Shown piece after piece: positions 46,638 through 58,200 of a stretch of DNA of 64,000 nucleotides. Numbering within the stretch: position 1 is the stretch's first letter; the number at the start of each line of letters is the position of its first letter. Source of the stretch: Bryoerythrophyllum caledonicum (Eukaryota > Streptophyta > Bryopsida > Pottiales > Pottiaceae); contig OZ020523.1 of NCBI GenBank assembly GCA_963971425.1, forward strand, positions 13,946,867 to 14,010,866, in the 5' to 3' direction. The notes under the pieces are model-generated. The model was not told the DNA's origin. It was given only the letters and a program-made list of their open reading frames with translations, and did no database searches. The position numbers were made by a program, and so were the translations under genes.

Positions 46638-47660
46638 GCACTTTACCCTAATTGTCACATCAGTAAAACCTCATTTCACCTCGCCCATCAAAACGAAAAA
46701 GAAGAAGTAATGTCATCACCAATCAAGAACTTCAACCAAAAGCGAAAAAAATTAATTAGCACTCCCTGCAAAATTCAACCATTTCCATAAAAGACATCAC
46801 ACAATTTTCAAGGACATCTCAGAATTTCCAGAATACTTCGAAGTAGAAGAAGACAAAGAGCGGCTAAAAGCGCCCGACGACGCACAAAGTCCCCCCAAAA
46901 CCGCCACTACCCCAAACCCGCCGCCATCTACTTCCTCTCAAGATTCACCCTCTCAATCCCTCGCCAAACGTAGAGGTCGGTGAGCGACGCTACAGTACCC
47001 AGAACCCGTGACAGTTAATGTTCTCGGTTGATACACTAAGGCGATACTGGTCTGATAACCCTTCCAAAACCTGGGTGATTTTCGTCGGGTACCAATGAAA
47101 TACCCGCGTGAAACCCATGCTCGCCGCGGGTACTTGAGAATCCGATAGTGAGCACAACGCTGGTTGCCTGGGTTTCTAGAGGGTATTGAGCGAGTATCAG
47201 GCAAGTACAGGCTGAGCCGAGAGAGGGTATCAGGCCAGTATCGCCTGAGGGCATCTCCTCGTCAGTCTTGTCATAGATCTTTCCCTCTCGTTTTGTAGAT
47301 GTAATCGTTTTCTCCAGCTTCCGCTTCGGAGTGTTTTGGAAGTGGGAGCTGAGGCGGGAGCAGAACCGCGGTGAGCGGTCGTCTAGACGACGGCGAACTC
47401 GGGCTTAGGTATAGATCAGAAGAGCGCAGAATCGCAATCCGAGGCGATATGGCGTCGTGACTGGGAGTTTTTTGGTCTCTGGATTTCGGGAGTGAGAGAG
47501 ACAGGGCGGCATTGGAGCATGGATGGAGGACGGTTTCGCGCGATGAGATAGCAATGCTGGCTGTGGCGAGAGGTTTCCAGGGCTTTAGGAGGAGTTTTTC
47601 TGGTGACGAGATGCGTCTCTGTTTGTTTAGTTGCGGAAACGAGCATTGCTGAGGAGGTTT
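46638..47660 (+). promoter_or_regulatory. Upstream region of the ceramide synthase gene
   Basis: The composition rises from AT-rich to GC-rich toward 47,300. Short GGTATCAGGC/GAGTATCAGG phrases recur near 47,185-47,250. A transcription start could lie here, with the array at 47,665-48,440 inside a leader intron; the AG at 48,888-48,889 just above the start codon fits a leader-intron acceptor. No coding frame is supported. Confidence 0.35.
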
Positions 47661-47664
47661 GTGT

Positions 47665-48440
47665 TCAGTGTTCTCTCTCCTAGTGAGATCATCTTGAGTT
47701 TTATAGGCTTCTTCCTATCGTCTCTCTCTCCCTCTCTCTCTTCGAATGACGCTGATTAACTGGTTGTCTTGGCTGCATAATTCTTGTGGCATTCACTGTC
47801 TTGGCTTAGGTACATGAGCGAATGTGCGAGGGCTATGGCTTTTTTTTCTCTCCCGTACTTGATGTTGGAGATTGCTTCTTGATTCAGTGGCAGATAGTTC
47901 TAGTTTGCGCTGCTTTCGTCTCTATTCCAGTGAAATCGTTTAGAATTTTATCGGTGAGCTCCGTACTGCATTTCTTCGAATGATGCTACTTAACTAGTCA
48001 TATTAGCTGCTTATTCCTTGTGGCATGCTCTTCATAGCTTAGGCACATGAGCTTAAATATGCGACGGTTATGCCTATTGTACATACTTGATGTCAGAGTT
48101 CTCTTCATTAGTTTGGAATTTTTGGTGATTGCTTCTTGCTTCAGTGGCAGATAGTCCTGGTGCTTTTGTCTTTCCTCTAGTGAGATTGTTCAGTGGTGAG
48201 CTTCTCAGTCTTCTCCGTAGTGCTTTTCTTCGAGTATTGCTACCTAACTAGTCATTTTAGTTGCGTCATACTACTTGATTAGTCATATTTTTGGTGGTCT
48301 ACTCTCTCATAGCTTAGGCACATGAGCGAAGTGCGAGGGCTTTTCCTTTGTACTATACTTGACGTTTGAGTTCTCGTCATTTTCTGGATGTGTTAAGAGA
48401 CGTCTTCTTGATTCAGTGGCAGATAGTCCTAGATAGGACT
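47665..48440. repeat. Three degenerate tandem units of about 250-270 bp upstream of the ceramide synthase
   Basis: The ordered phrases AGTGARAT, TTCTTCGA(A/G)T, TAACTAGTCAT, TAGCTTAGGCACATGAGC, CTTGAYGT and GATTCAGTGGCAGATAGT recur three times, at roughly 47,675, 47,930 and 48,177 for the first phrase. Identity between units is moderate, so the array is old. Confidence 0.75.
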
Positions 48441-48934
48441 AGTTTAAGGTTTTTGAAGGGTTTCATGTTGGTGCTTTACGGGTGAAGTGTAAGGTGAAAT
48501 TCGCCGTCTGTGCCGATTGCATCGGCTTAGCTGACATCTTCGTTCTGACTCAGTTAATTTTCAAGAAGTTGCGAGAAATGAGAGTTGGTGACAAGCACTT
48601 GCCTTGTGACGAGTGCATTTTGGAGTAACGAGCGTGATGCAGTGCTTCACTTTTCATCCTGACTTTATCCTATTGGGATTAGCAAGGAATCTCTTATTTC
48701 CCAAATTGGATTCTGTAAATTTTCTGTCAAGCTGAAAATTACCGATAGAGTATGGCGTGCTGCCTTTTATGAAATTAGCTGTGGAAATCGGTAAGAAATA
48801 TCATCTTGTAGATATGTTCGTAAAATCTGGTTGATATTCAATGATTATCCGTCGACTGAAGAGGTGATGATGCTGGATGTCGTCGCAGATTGAGGATTCC
48901 AGTACTGGACGTGAATCTTGGTGCTGGGGACAAC

Positions 48935-51026
48935 ATGGGTTCAATCTGGGAGGTTGAGAGCTCTCCATCGGTGCAGGACTACTATTTTGTCTGCTACTTT
49001 GCTCTTGCCTTTCCAGTAGCCCGGTTTCTACTGGATTGCTTCTTCTTTCAGGTACTGACACTATTACATTGCTAAGTTACTCTGTCTTCTCAATTCCTTT
49101 GGTGTCAGCGAGAAACTCTTAGTGTAACTTGTAGTTATAAAGCCAATGGGGATACGTGCATCTGTTTTGAATCTTTGAAAGAGTAGTTGCTGTTGAATAT
49201 TGTGTAGCGCATTGAATCTCTGGACTTTTGAAATGACGTGTAACCCTGACGTCCTCGTCCGTACAGAAACTTGCTCGATGCTTTATCTTCCCAGACGGAG
49301 TGAAAGGTCTTAAAAATGGCGTGAAAGAAGCTGGAGAGAAGAAGATTCCTAAATTTTCTGAGTCAGCTTGGAAGCTCACGTACTACTTGGCTACTGAAGT
49401 ATTTGTTGTTCTGATCACCTTTAATGAGCCTTGGTTCGGCAACACTTCTGCATTTTGGCACGGTTGGCCATATCAATCTTTAAAGTACGTGCTTTGCCAC
49501 CTTTCTTTTTTCATCTGTTCAGCAAGATCTGCACATACATATCCTGATGTATGTTGCGTACTTCAAGCTTTTGACCAGGAAAACTTTTCTGTCGTGCATG
49601 ATCCCTTTGTCGTCAAGTGCAGCTTCTCATCTTTGACAGTGATCAACATTTTCCACGGTTAAGCTGGCTTGCCTGTCAAGAGCATGCAAGTCAAACACTT
49701 CTCTGCATATATAATAATTTCATGTTATTCTTCTTTGCTTCAAATATCTTGTTACCTTCAAACATATTTATTGCTAGTAAGTGAAATATAAGTCTATATA
49801 TTAAACAGATAACTCCTGATATGAATTTTGAACTGTGAGTTTGACAGGGTGCTTTGATGTTCTGATTCGTGTGCAGGTTTCAGCTGAAGTTGTTTTACAC
49901 GTTTCAGTGCGGTTTCTACATCTACAGTGTAGCGGCATTGCTGTTCTGGGAGACCCGGAGGAAGGATTTCGATGTGATGATGACGCATCATGTTGTAACG
50001 ATCGGTCTCATTGCGTATTCTTACATCACCGGGTGTGTGTTCTCCCTCTCGCGGTTTGATTCGTTCAATACTTTGTATGTTTTGTTCGGTGGTCTGGGAT
50101 TCCTTTGGAGCAGTCGTTCATTGTGAAGTACTCAGATGGTTTCTTACAAACTCTAAGTCTGGGTTTGCAACACCTTATTGACTTCCTGTGAGTTGCAGGT
50201 TCTTCCGAGCAGGGTCCATGGTGCTTGCCCTGCATGATGTAAGTGATGTTTTCATGGAAGCAGCCAAGCTCTGCAAATACAGTGGCAGCGAGGTGGGGGC
50301 TAGTATAGCCTTTGGCCTATTTGTACTATCATGGGTGCTTCTGCGGTTGATCTACTTTCCCTTCTGGATCATCTGGAGCACCAGGTTTGTCCTAAAACTG
50401 ACCTCCGTGCTACAACAGTCGCATGTTTTCGTGTGACAACACACTGAACGATATTTTCTTTACCCCCTGTTACCTAATCCAAGTCCTGATATGTTCACTT
50501 CAGAATGACTTCATTCCACAATCAGTTATTTGTCACCAAGTTGAGTTACTGAAGGTGAATAGGACGTTTTTGTATGGTTGACAGCTACGAAATCCTCCCT
50601 TTTATCGACCTTTCTCAGCCCTATGTATCATTCCAATACTACATTTTCAACACGCTTCTCATCACACTGCTGGTTTTACACTTGTACTGGTGGGTGTTGA
50701 TTATGAGAATGCTACTCAAGCAATTACGAAATCGCGGGAAAGTTGGAGACGACGTTCGATCAGGTCCATTCTTTTCTCTTGTGCTTCGCTTTGTTAGACA
50801 GGATCTGTCTCTAGTAACATTTGAAGTAAGCAACCAAGATTTGAAGCTCCGGTTTTAGAACTCATTTTTCGAAAAAAATATGTATAGCACTTGTAGAGGG
50901 ATGCAAGTGATTTCTATCTTTCTGTGGCGAACCATTTTAGCCCTGACTCTCGAAGACTGCATGCTTCCCTAGTAATAGCACGTATTAATGTTGAAGTTCT
51001 TGATTGCAGATTCCGAAGATGAGTAG
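48935..51026 (+). CDS. Ceramide synthase (LAG1/LOH family)
   Basis: ER membrane acyltransferase that joins an acyl-CoA to a sphingoid base to form (phyto)ceramide. Six exons: 48,935-49,051; 49,267-49,484; 49,877-50,032; 50,199-50,384; 50,585-50,763; 51,010-51,026. All splice sites are GT..AG and in frame, giving 290 aa (plant LOH proteins are near 300). The TLC domain contains the Lag1 motif: H149-H150 in MTHHVVTIGL and D177/D180 in LALHDVSDVFMEAAK, the catalytic set of the family. Other family marks are FWETRRKDF and FYTFQCGFY. Six or so hydrophobic spans are visible. There is no Hox-like domain, as in plants. The acidic tail VRSDSEDE fits CK2-type phosphorylation known for ceramide synthases. 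The ATG chosen gives MGSIWEVESSP; the upstream frame lacks an ATG. Confidence 0.95.
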
Positions 51027-52340
51027 GTATCCAGCACACGATTGGATGGCGCTTTGGGGCCACCCCGTAGCAGGGAAACACATATGGTACTAGTTTTTCG
51101 CTTGCAGTAGCACCTGTCTTGTGCACTCAGAGTGAGGCTCGTGAGCAAATCGAAGTGATGCGTTCCCGCTTGCTGTGGTGCTTCACATGGTCGTCAACTT
51201 CGGCTGCAGGTTAGACCTACTATGTGGTGACACATTGTCACTTACAGTGTAAAGTTGAGTTACTCAACGTGGTTGATCATTGGGCATATGAATCCGACTT
51301 CTTAATCACCACTAGGTTAGCAATAGTTCTACTACAATTGGCCTCGTCCCTTGAGTTCTAGCTGAGTTCTTTTGAGACGCTTCTGTATTGTGAAGGAGCT
51401 CTAAAGCGGGGGAGATTATTACACACCCTTGCGCGTCTGATGGCTTGTCTCAAGCTTTATGGACCCCACTGCTTCGACGCTGTAAAATATTCTGGACGTG
51501 GATTGTTTAGCTACCCTTATCTGCTGTAAATGATGCCACTTCTCACCTGTGTACGCATCAAGTCATCAGCAGTGTGGGGCTCAGAGGAACGGAAACACGA
51601 CGAAAAATGTTATCGACAAGGTCAGAGTGACAGAAAACATAAACGGAGCCGCGCCACGTCGGATGTTCAACTCAGCGGACTGCGACAGAGCTACATCTGA
51701 CGTGGAAAATCTCCCGCCACTACAGAAACACAAGAGTTCTCATGGTATAATTTGCACCGGGTAAAAACTGTCACATATCAGAAACAGTTCCTCCTGTGTT
51801 TGAAAACGTCCACAAACGGTAAGTTCAGTTCAAACGAAACAGTTGAACATTCCTCAACCTAGAATAGCTAATACCACAGCCTCCGTTTCTGCTCTACAGA
51901 GCCGGTCACTAACTGCCAGAGTACAGCACTTAAAAACACAAGTCACAGGCTCACACAACCATAATCCTGTCCCCTGTGCTCCCGTTGATCCTGTGCTAAT
52001 CCTACGCTAATCCCACGCTAATCCTCTTGCATTGACAACAGCCCTCTTGGAACAATGGCGCTTGAACCATCACGATTCATCACCCAGGGTTAACTTACTC
52101 CAGGGATGTCCCTAGCTCAACGTCTCTGATCTTATGTCACTCCATGTTAATATCACTCAAGCTGGCAGCATTGTAACAATTCTGCCATACACCGGAAAAC
52201 CACCACCAAAGACTTGAAACCTTCCTGGACTGATCCCCAGAGCGAAGATCGGCTCATGAAAGGCTCATACATGCTTCATAGTTATCCAGTTCCGGAAGGT
52301 TTAGGTTTTAAAGTAGGGTTTAGGGTGTCGTGACCTCTGC
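51027..52340. other. Spacer between convergent ceramide synthase and NDC1-like genes
   Basis: Probable 3' untranslated regions of both genes. A short tandem of CTAATCC(T/C)ACG phrases lies near 51,995-52,025. No additional gene was recognised; a 71-codon frame at 51,549-51,764 has no features. Confidence 0.4.
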
Positions 52341-54762
52341 TTAATTGACTCGGTACTCGAGAAAGAGGCTTAGTTTTTGGAGATGCATGTCCTGGTTGCC
52401 GTACAGAGGAGCGCTCTGGCTCAACCAGTCCCGCTCTGCCATGGCGACGCCCTTGCCCACCACCATCTCCTCCCCGAACGCCGCGATGATCTGGTACACC
52501 GAGGTCCGCAGGATGTCTGCCAACGCGTACGCCTTCTTGTGCATCGTGGAGCCCTTCCCGAACGGGGAGCCCTTGCGCCGGCTGACGTCCACGGGCCCCT
52601 GCGACGGCACCGTCCACTTGATGCTGTTCGGCCCCACGAACCCCACGCCCCTGGCGGAGCTCCGGCGCCCCAGGTACACCTCCACCACCAGCAGACACGA
52701 CAGGAGCGACGACAGGGTCGCCTTGTTGCACCCGCTTAGCTGCGCCACCCCGTACCGATCCTCCAGCCGGGAGGTCGCTGTAAGAGAGGCCACCGTCCTT
52801 GCGCACCACGCGCACAGCTGAAATGGCACCCAAACCATACACTGTGAGAAAAGTAGCCCCAAAACCTCAACTCTAAACCACACCCGAAGCTTGAACCCTA
52901 CAATGCAATCTGAAGATAAGCTACTGTTGTGTGTACCCACTGTGATGAGTCTTATGGATACTGGAACTGTGCTGTCCTTACATGAGTCTCTCTACGTACC
53001 AAAATAGATAGAAAATAAGTAAACCACAGGAACGTGATGGAGATCAAAGAGGTTGCGTGGTGAATTATTCTAGACCAGAAGCAGGCGAAAACATGCACAT
53101 ACAAGTAAAAACCTGTACCCTAAAACCTACACCCTAATTCAATAGTGTTGTATGTGGAATTAGCCGAAACCAGAAGCATGCGCATGTAAGGAAAGCACGC
53201 ACCCAAAATCCTAAACCCTGAATGAATGATGCTGCGTGATAAACAGAAGCAGACGAGAACGTGTATATATGTTGAGAAAGCATGGACCTTAAACCCTAAA
53301 CCCTAAATCAATGATGCTGCGTACTGACGGAAACATGTACACACAAACAGAACTTACTTGCACATCTCTGAAGATCTCTTTGACGCTGCTGCTCTCAGAC
53401 TTCTTGTTCAACCCCTGCGACTGCACTTGCTGCTTCAGGAAATCCCCGCCCTTGGTCTCAAAAACCTCCAGCCCCTTCACCAGCCGCAGCGTGAGACTGT
53501 CAAGCGGGCCAAGGCACGCTCGGATGACGCGCCTGTAAGTGTCCCCGGACTCCTCAAAGAACGCCGTCCTCCGCCATGTCTCCACATTGCTCTCCGCCAC
53601 AAGACACAAGTCGAGGTACGCCAGGTGCAGCGCCAGAGAAGGAGTCTCGACGTCTTCCAAGAGAGAGAGGAGCTGCTCGCTCGGTTGCGTCTCCGCTAAC
53701 GTCGAGCCAAGAGGAGGCGCAAAAACATACCGCCTGGTCAAAATCACCTGGAGAAAAAACAAGCATAATATCAGCAGAGAGAAGGATACAGGCTGAAGAA
53801 GCGAGATCCGGAGTGAAGCTTCACCTGGACGAAGTGATGGCAAAGCTCCCAGCACGCTGTTACGAAGATTGCGCCAAAAACGAAGACGATCTGCTGCCAG
53901 ATGAACGACGAGAGTCCGTCTGCGAGAAGCGCATGCTCGCTCTCGCGGCTGACGAATCCGGCGACGATCTCCGCGATTGGCACCACCGCGACCGCGAGCT
54001 TCACGCTGTTTACGAGCACGCGCGAGCTTCCGATCTTCAGACTGTAGCCGAAGCTTCGCTGCACAGACAACGAATTCGTGAGAAACAGACTCGCTCCTTC
54101 AAGAGACTGGGCCCTACACAAACACGATGATTGCGCAACAGTATCGCCCCTCGAAGAAACAGAATCCAAAACTTTGCTAGGCAGACACGGATTCCACTCG
54201 TTCTTTGAAGCAAAGCTCGGAAATCGTCTGGTGATTGCGCAAGCGAGGATTTCAGAGGTGTTCTAACCTGGATGATAGGGAAAGAGAGGACATGCTTCTT
54301 CTGGTAGAGATACAGGCACGCGTAGACGAGGCCGAGCGCGGCGCCACGCACGCCGGCACTGGACGGGACGAGCGCGGCGAGGGAGAGAAAGCCCGAGGTG
54401 GCGCAGAGCGCGCCGAAGATGATCTGGTCGCGCGTCCGGGTGATCTTGGAGGAGAGGTGCTGCGCGACGTCGGGTTCCCAGGACGAGCTCCACACAAGCC
54501 TCCACACGCCGGAGACGAGGTCGCCCGGCGACGCCGCCTCGCGCTCCTGCGCGCTCGACACAAACAGCTTCCCAAGCAGGAACAGCATCTGCGCCGTCTG
54601 GAACACCAGGAACCACGCGCTCGACCACCACAGGTGTCTGCTACCGCTCCGTGCGAACAGCGCCTGCCACAGAATCCACACCGTCGTCGTCCCCGCGCCT
54701 TGCCATATCAGGCTCCGCAGCCACCGCTTCGCCTCCATCTCGCGGCCAACTCCCAGCGCCAT
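52341..54762 (-). CDS. NDC1: NDC1-like transmembrane nucleoporin
   Basis: Likely the pore-membrane nucleoporin that anchors the nuclear pore complex. Four exons: 54,762-54,268; 54,106-53,825; 53,747-53,358; 52,817-52,341, joined in phase 0, giving 547 aa. The start MALGVGREMEAKRW is the first ATG. The N-terminal half has about six hydrophobic spans (LIWQGAGTTTVWILWQALFA; WFLVFQTAQMLFLLGKLFV; two more in exon 1; SVKLAVAVVPIAEIVAGFV and FIWQQIVFVFGAIFVTACWE in exon 2). The C-terminal half carries family-like blocks: RRYVFAPPLGSTLAE, LAYLDLCLV, ETWRRTAFFEESGDTYRRVI, LCAWCARTVASLTA, YGVAQLSGCN and a closing QKLSLFLEYRVN. The assignment rests on remembered plant NDC1 sequences. Introns hold two short telomere-like motifs (53,285-53,305), and the exon 2 acceptor is the least certain. 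Confidence 0.8.
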
Positions 54763-55225
54763 CGCTCTACAGCTGAAATCCCTCGACAATGCTCAGGTTG
54801 AAGCGTCCCCTCCACGACGATGACGCGTCCGCTTCATGAGCGCCGCGCTCCTGTCAACGGCGCTCCAGATTTCGAGCTCTCAGCAAAATTAGGGTTGAGC
54901 GCCAGAGGTTTCGCGAATCAAAAAAAGTTCAGAGCTCGACAACTCCTTGAAACTACTGATGAACACCTCGGGCCGTTGGACATGTTGTCAAAATGGTTGG
55001 AAAAAATGGAGATCCTGTTGTGACAATCGACCCGTTGCGAGCAAAAATTTAGTTCTGGCTACGACAGCTTTCGTCGCGGCAAGCCAAGTTTCGTCGTCGT
55101 TAGGTTGGAATATTCTTCGAGAGGGTTTGAACTGTTGCAGTAAGAGTTTCCGCACCGTGATCGGTGCTGTTGCGCGGTTGGCTGTCTGTTAGTACGTGAT
55201 TCGGGGCTGGTACTAACACAAGCGG
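54763..55225. promoter_or_regulatory. Upstream region of the NDC1-like gene
   Basis: A GC-rich gene-free spacer between the divergent NDC1-like and kinase genes, left of the tandem array. No clear promoter box was identified. Confidence 0.3.
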
Positions 55226-56480
55226 CGAGCTGCTTCTTCGGTGGAGCATCCCCATCTACAGTGTGCTGCCGGCCGAGTTTCTGTTGACCTGTTCAGAGGG
55301 CGTTGCGTCCTTAGAGGAGCTGGTGGTTTGCGTGTTTCTAGAAGAGTTTTCGCAGTGCATGTTCTCTGGCGAGCAGGGGAAGAGGCTCTGTGGCGGAAGG
55401 TTTGGAGGGAGGGTTTCCGCACCGAGATCGGTTCAGTCGTGCGGTTCGTTGCGTGTTGACATGTGATTCGGGGCTGGTAATCGCTTCTCGTTGCCTTGCA
55501 TAAGCGGCGAGCTGCTTCTTTGGTGGAGCGTTCTACCGCCAAGTTCTACCACCAACTCAGTGCTCTGCCGACGGACCTGTAGAAAGCGTGTCGCAGCTTG
55601 TCGGTTGACAGGAACCGGGGGTTCGCATGTTTCTGGAAGAGTTTATTGCAGGGCATGTTCGTCGACGAGTGAGAGCGAGAGTCTCTTTGGCACAGGGTTT
55701 GGAGTGAGAGTGTCCCACCGAGATCCGTTCAGGTGCACGTTGGTGTTTGATTTGAGGGGTGGCAATTGCGCCTGGTTTTAAGAGGAGCTCGAGGATTGCG
55801 TGTTTCTAGAATTGTTTCACGGCATTTGCGTATCGTTGTCTTGCACAGCCGGCGAGTTGCTTCTTCGGTGGAGCGTCGCCATCTACAGTGTGCTGCCGGC
55901 CGTTGACCTGTTCGGAGGACGTTGTGTCTTCAGAGGAGCTGGTGGTTTGCGTGTTCCTAGAGTTTTTCGCAGTGCTTGTTCTGTGGCGAGCAGGGGCAAA
56001 GGCTCAGTGGCGGAAGGTTTGGAGGAAGAATTTCCGCACCGAGATCGGTTCCGTCGTGCGGTTCGTTGCATATTGGTTCGTGATTCGGGACTGGCAATCG
56101 CGTCTTGTTGCCTTGTGGAAGCGGCGAAGTGCTGCTTCGGTGCAGTCTTCTACCGCCAACTCCAGTGCACTGCTGACGGACCTGTACAAAGCACGTCGCG
56201 GCTTGTCGCTTGAGGGGAGCTAGAGGTCAGCGTCTTTCTGGAGGAGTCTATTGAAGTGCATAATCTTGGACGAGCCAAGGGAAAGAGGCTGTATGGTGCG
56301 CGATTTGGAGTGAGAGTTTCGCAACGAGATCGGTTGAGGTGAAAGTTGGTGTCTGCTTTCGTGGGTGGCAATCGCGCCTCGTTGCCTTGTACGAGCGGTG
56401 AGTTCCTTCGTTGGTGTAGCATTTCCGTGTAAAGTCCGGGGTTCTTGGAGCCGTTGAGAGCGGGGCGCCTCTTGTCACTT
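55226..56480. repeat. Degenerate tandem array of about 270-350 bp units upstream of the kinase
   Basis: Phrases recur in order: GCGAGCTGCTTCTTYGGTGG (near 55,226, 55,505, 55,853; diverged near 56,126 and 56,396), CTACAGTGTGCTGCCGGCC (55,256; 55,882), GAGGAGCTGGTGGTTTGCGT (55,313; 55,936), GCACCGAGATCGGTTC (55,420; 56,036) and CGTTGCCTT (several). A higher-order period of about 625 bp links the most similar units. Open frames on both strands exist but shift between units, so coding is unlikely. Confidence 0.75.
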
Positions 56481-56955
56481 GAGAGGAGCTCGAGGTTTGC
56501 GTTTCCCTGCAGGAGTATTTTGAGTGCGAGCGTGAGCAGTGGGCTCTGCGTGGAGGACTCGAGCGTGCGCTTGGGGTTTAGCTTCGCGCTTCCGTTGGAG
56601 TGGGCGCAGTGTCTGGACCTAGTTTTATTCAGGATTTGGTGAGGATCGCTTCTCTGTCGTCGCTGCTTTCGCTTGTGGATTTGTTGATGTTCAAGTGTGC
56701 CGATCATGGAGTAGAGTATCTGTGTTGATGTGGAAGGTTGTGCCCTGGATTTAGTCACGATTTTGAGAGCAGCATCCATCCTTGGTTCCCTCTGTAGCCA
56801 AAATTAGGCGAGATTTGTGTCGATTTTCTTCTGGGTTGGATGGAACTGGTGGCCTACGTACTCATCTTGTGTGTGTGCTTGTAGTCGACAGTGAACACCC
56901 GTGCTGCCTTTGCTGCAGTCGATTGGGAGCTTGATTGGGTGGGTGTTTGGGTGCG

Positions 56956-58200
56956 ATGGATGCATCTGCAAGCAAGTCAGGGGATGTGGCGGCATTGGGG
57001 CCGGAGGAGCAGCTGGCCACTTCCTCTGGTTTGGCGTATTTGACAGCAACACAAATCGAGCTTTCGAAGCGTCATTGGAGCGAGCTCCCGGAGTCCATGG
57101 GTGATGGCATCTCTTGTGAAGAGGCGGCAGAGGCAAAGCTTGATAACAAAAGAACGCTTAAGGAATGGGAATTGCATCCAAAGTGGGGTAGGCTCTTTTT
57201 TAATACATTTGGTGATGATTCTGAAGTATTGAAAAGTGTTGGGTCATTGGAGGTTGGCGAGAAGTTTGCGGAGGGTGCGCAAGCCGAGCTTTTTCATGCC
57301 CGAGTCAAATGGAGCAATGCTGAGATGAATGAATTGGTCTTAAAGCATGGACTTGAGTATGTTTTGAAGGTCTTCAAGGAGGGGACCTTAGTGCGGGATT
57401 TGCAAGCCCAATGGCCTGAGGGGTTGTTTCGATATAATGATGAGGCTAGCAAACTCCTTGAGCTTGGGAAACCTCAACGTGAAAGGCACATTTGTGATGT
57501 ACAATGTGCAACTTTGCTAGAGGATGGGAGGTTTGCCTTCTTGATGGTCAAGGAAGATGGAGATTTGCGGAGTCTCATTGATCGAAAAATGGCTGAAAGT
57601 GATCATGGTTGTGGGTTGTTTTCGAAAGAGGTTGGTGAGGAGATCATGTATCGTGTGGCACAGGGGATGGATTGTCTGCATAGTTACGACATTGTCCATA
57701 GGGACCTCAAGGCGTCAAATGTCCTTGTGGAGACATCACCAAATGGGAAGTGGCTTTGGTGCTTTGTGGCGGACTTTGAGTCTTCAATTGGGGTGGTAGG
57801 AACGGGATTTTGGAGGGCACCAGAAATCCTGCAAGCTTGTAAGGAAAGAAATGTATGGAAGAGACCAGAGTTGTTTACGAAGGAGGCTGACAGCTATAGC
57901 TACGGCATGGCGTGCTATGAAGTGTTGACTGGGAGGGTGCCTTTTCAAGATCATCCCTTGAGCGACCAACCATCTTTATTGACGGATCTTGTGATTGACC
58001 AACACCTTCGGCCAGAGGTGCCTGATTATGTTGAAGATTGGGCACGAGAACTCCTACATTGGTGCTGGAAATCCGATTATGGTAATAGACCATCTTTTAA
58101 GGAGATATTGGGTGTCCTTGAAGCAAATTCAAACTCCGAATATATCCAATTCGCAGTGTCGGAAAGGTTGAGGGATAGTTGTGGGGACCTTGATGAGTGA
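56956..58200 (+). CDS. Divergent intronless protein kinase
   Basis: Predicted 414-aa protein kinase in a single exon. The ATG chosen starts MDASASKSGDV. An N-terminal region of about 100 residues has no recognised domain. The kinase fold follows: a loose Gly-loop position FAEGAQAELFHARV (104-117), lacking the usual GxGxxG; the probable ATP-anchoring Lys138 in YVLKVFKEG; the catalytic loop VHRDLKASNVLV (247-258, Asp250 and Asn255 present); D273-F-E in place of DFG; GTGFWRAPE (282-290); DSYSYGMACYEVLTGRVPF (312-330); and a late RPSF box (378-381). The HRD/APE features resemble the Ser/Thr and TKL-like plant families. With DFE and a degenerate Gly-loop, activity is uncertain, although Mg-binding Asp273 is kept. 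The neighbouring NDC1-like gene diverges from it; the tandem array lies in its leader. Confidence 0.9.
   Translation: MDASASKSGDVAALGPEEQLATSSGLAYLTATQIELSKRHWSELPESMGDGISCEEAAEAKLDNKRTLKEWELHPKWGRLFFNTFGDDSEVLKSVGSLEVGEKFAEGAQAELFHARVKWSNAEMNELVLKHGLEYVLKVFKEGTLVRDLQAQWPEGLFRYNDEASKLLELGKPQRERHICDVQCATLLEDGRFAFLMVKEDGDLRSLIDRKMAESDHGCGLFSKEVGEEIMYRVAQGMDCLHSYDIVHRDLKASNVLVETSPNGKWLWCFVADFESSIGVVGTGFWRAPEILQACKERNVWKRPELFTKEADSYSYGMACYEVLTGRVPFQDHPLSDQPSLLTDLVIDQHLRPEVPDYVEDWARELLHWCWKSDYGNRPSFKEILGVLEANSNSEYIQFAVSERLRDSCGDLDE

Noticed and set aside
53576-54823. Plus-strand frames of 140-190 codons over the NDC1-like gene
   Set aside because: They overlap minus-strand exons with family motifs and in-phase introns; composition is Arg-rich as expected for antisense of GC-rich coding sequence.
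55213-56779. Minus-strand frames of 109 and 209 codons in the tandem array
   Set aside because: The frames shift between repeat units and contain no recognisable domain.
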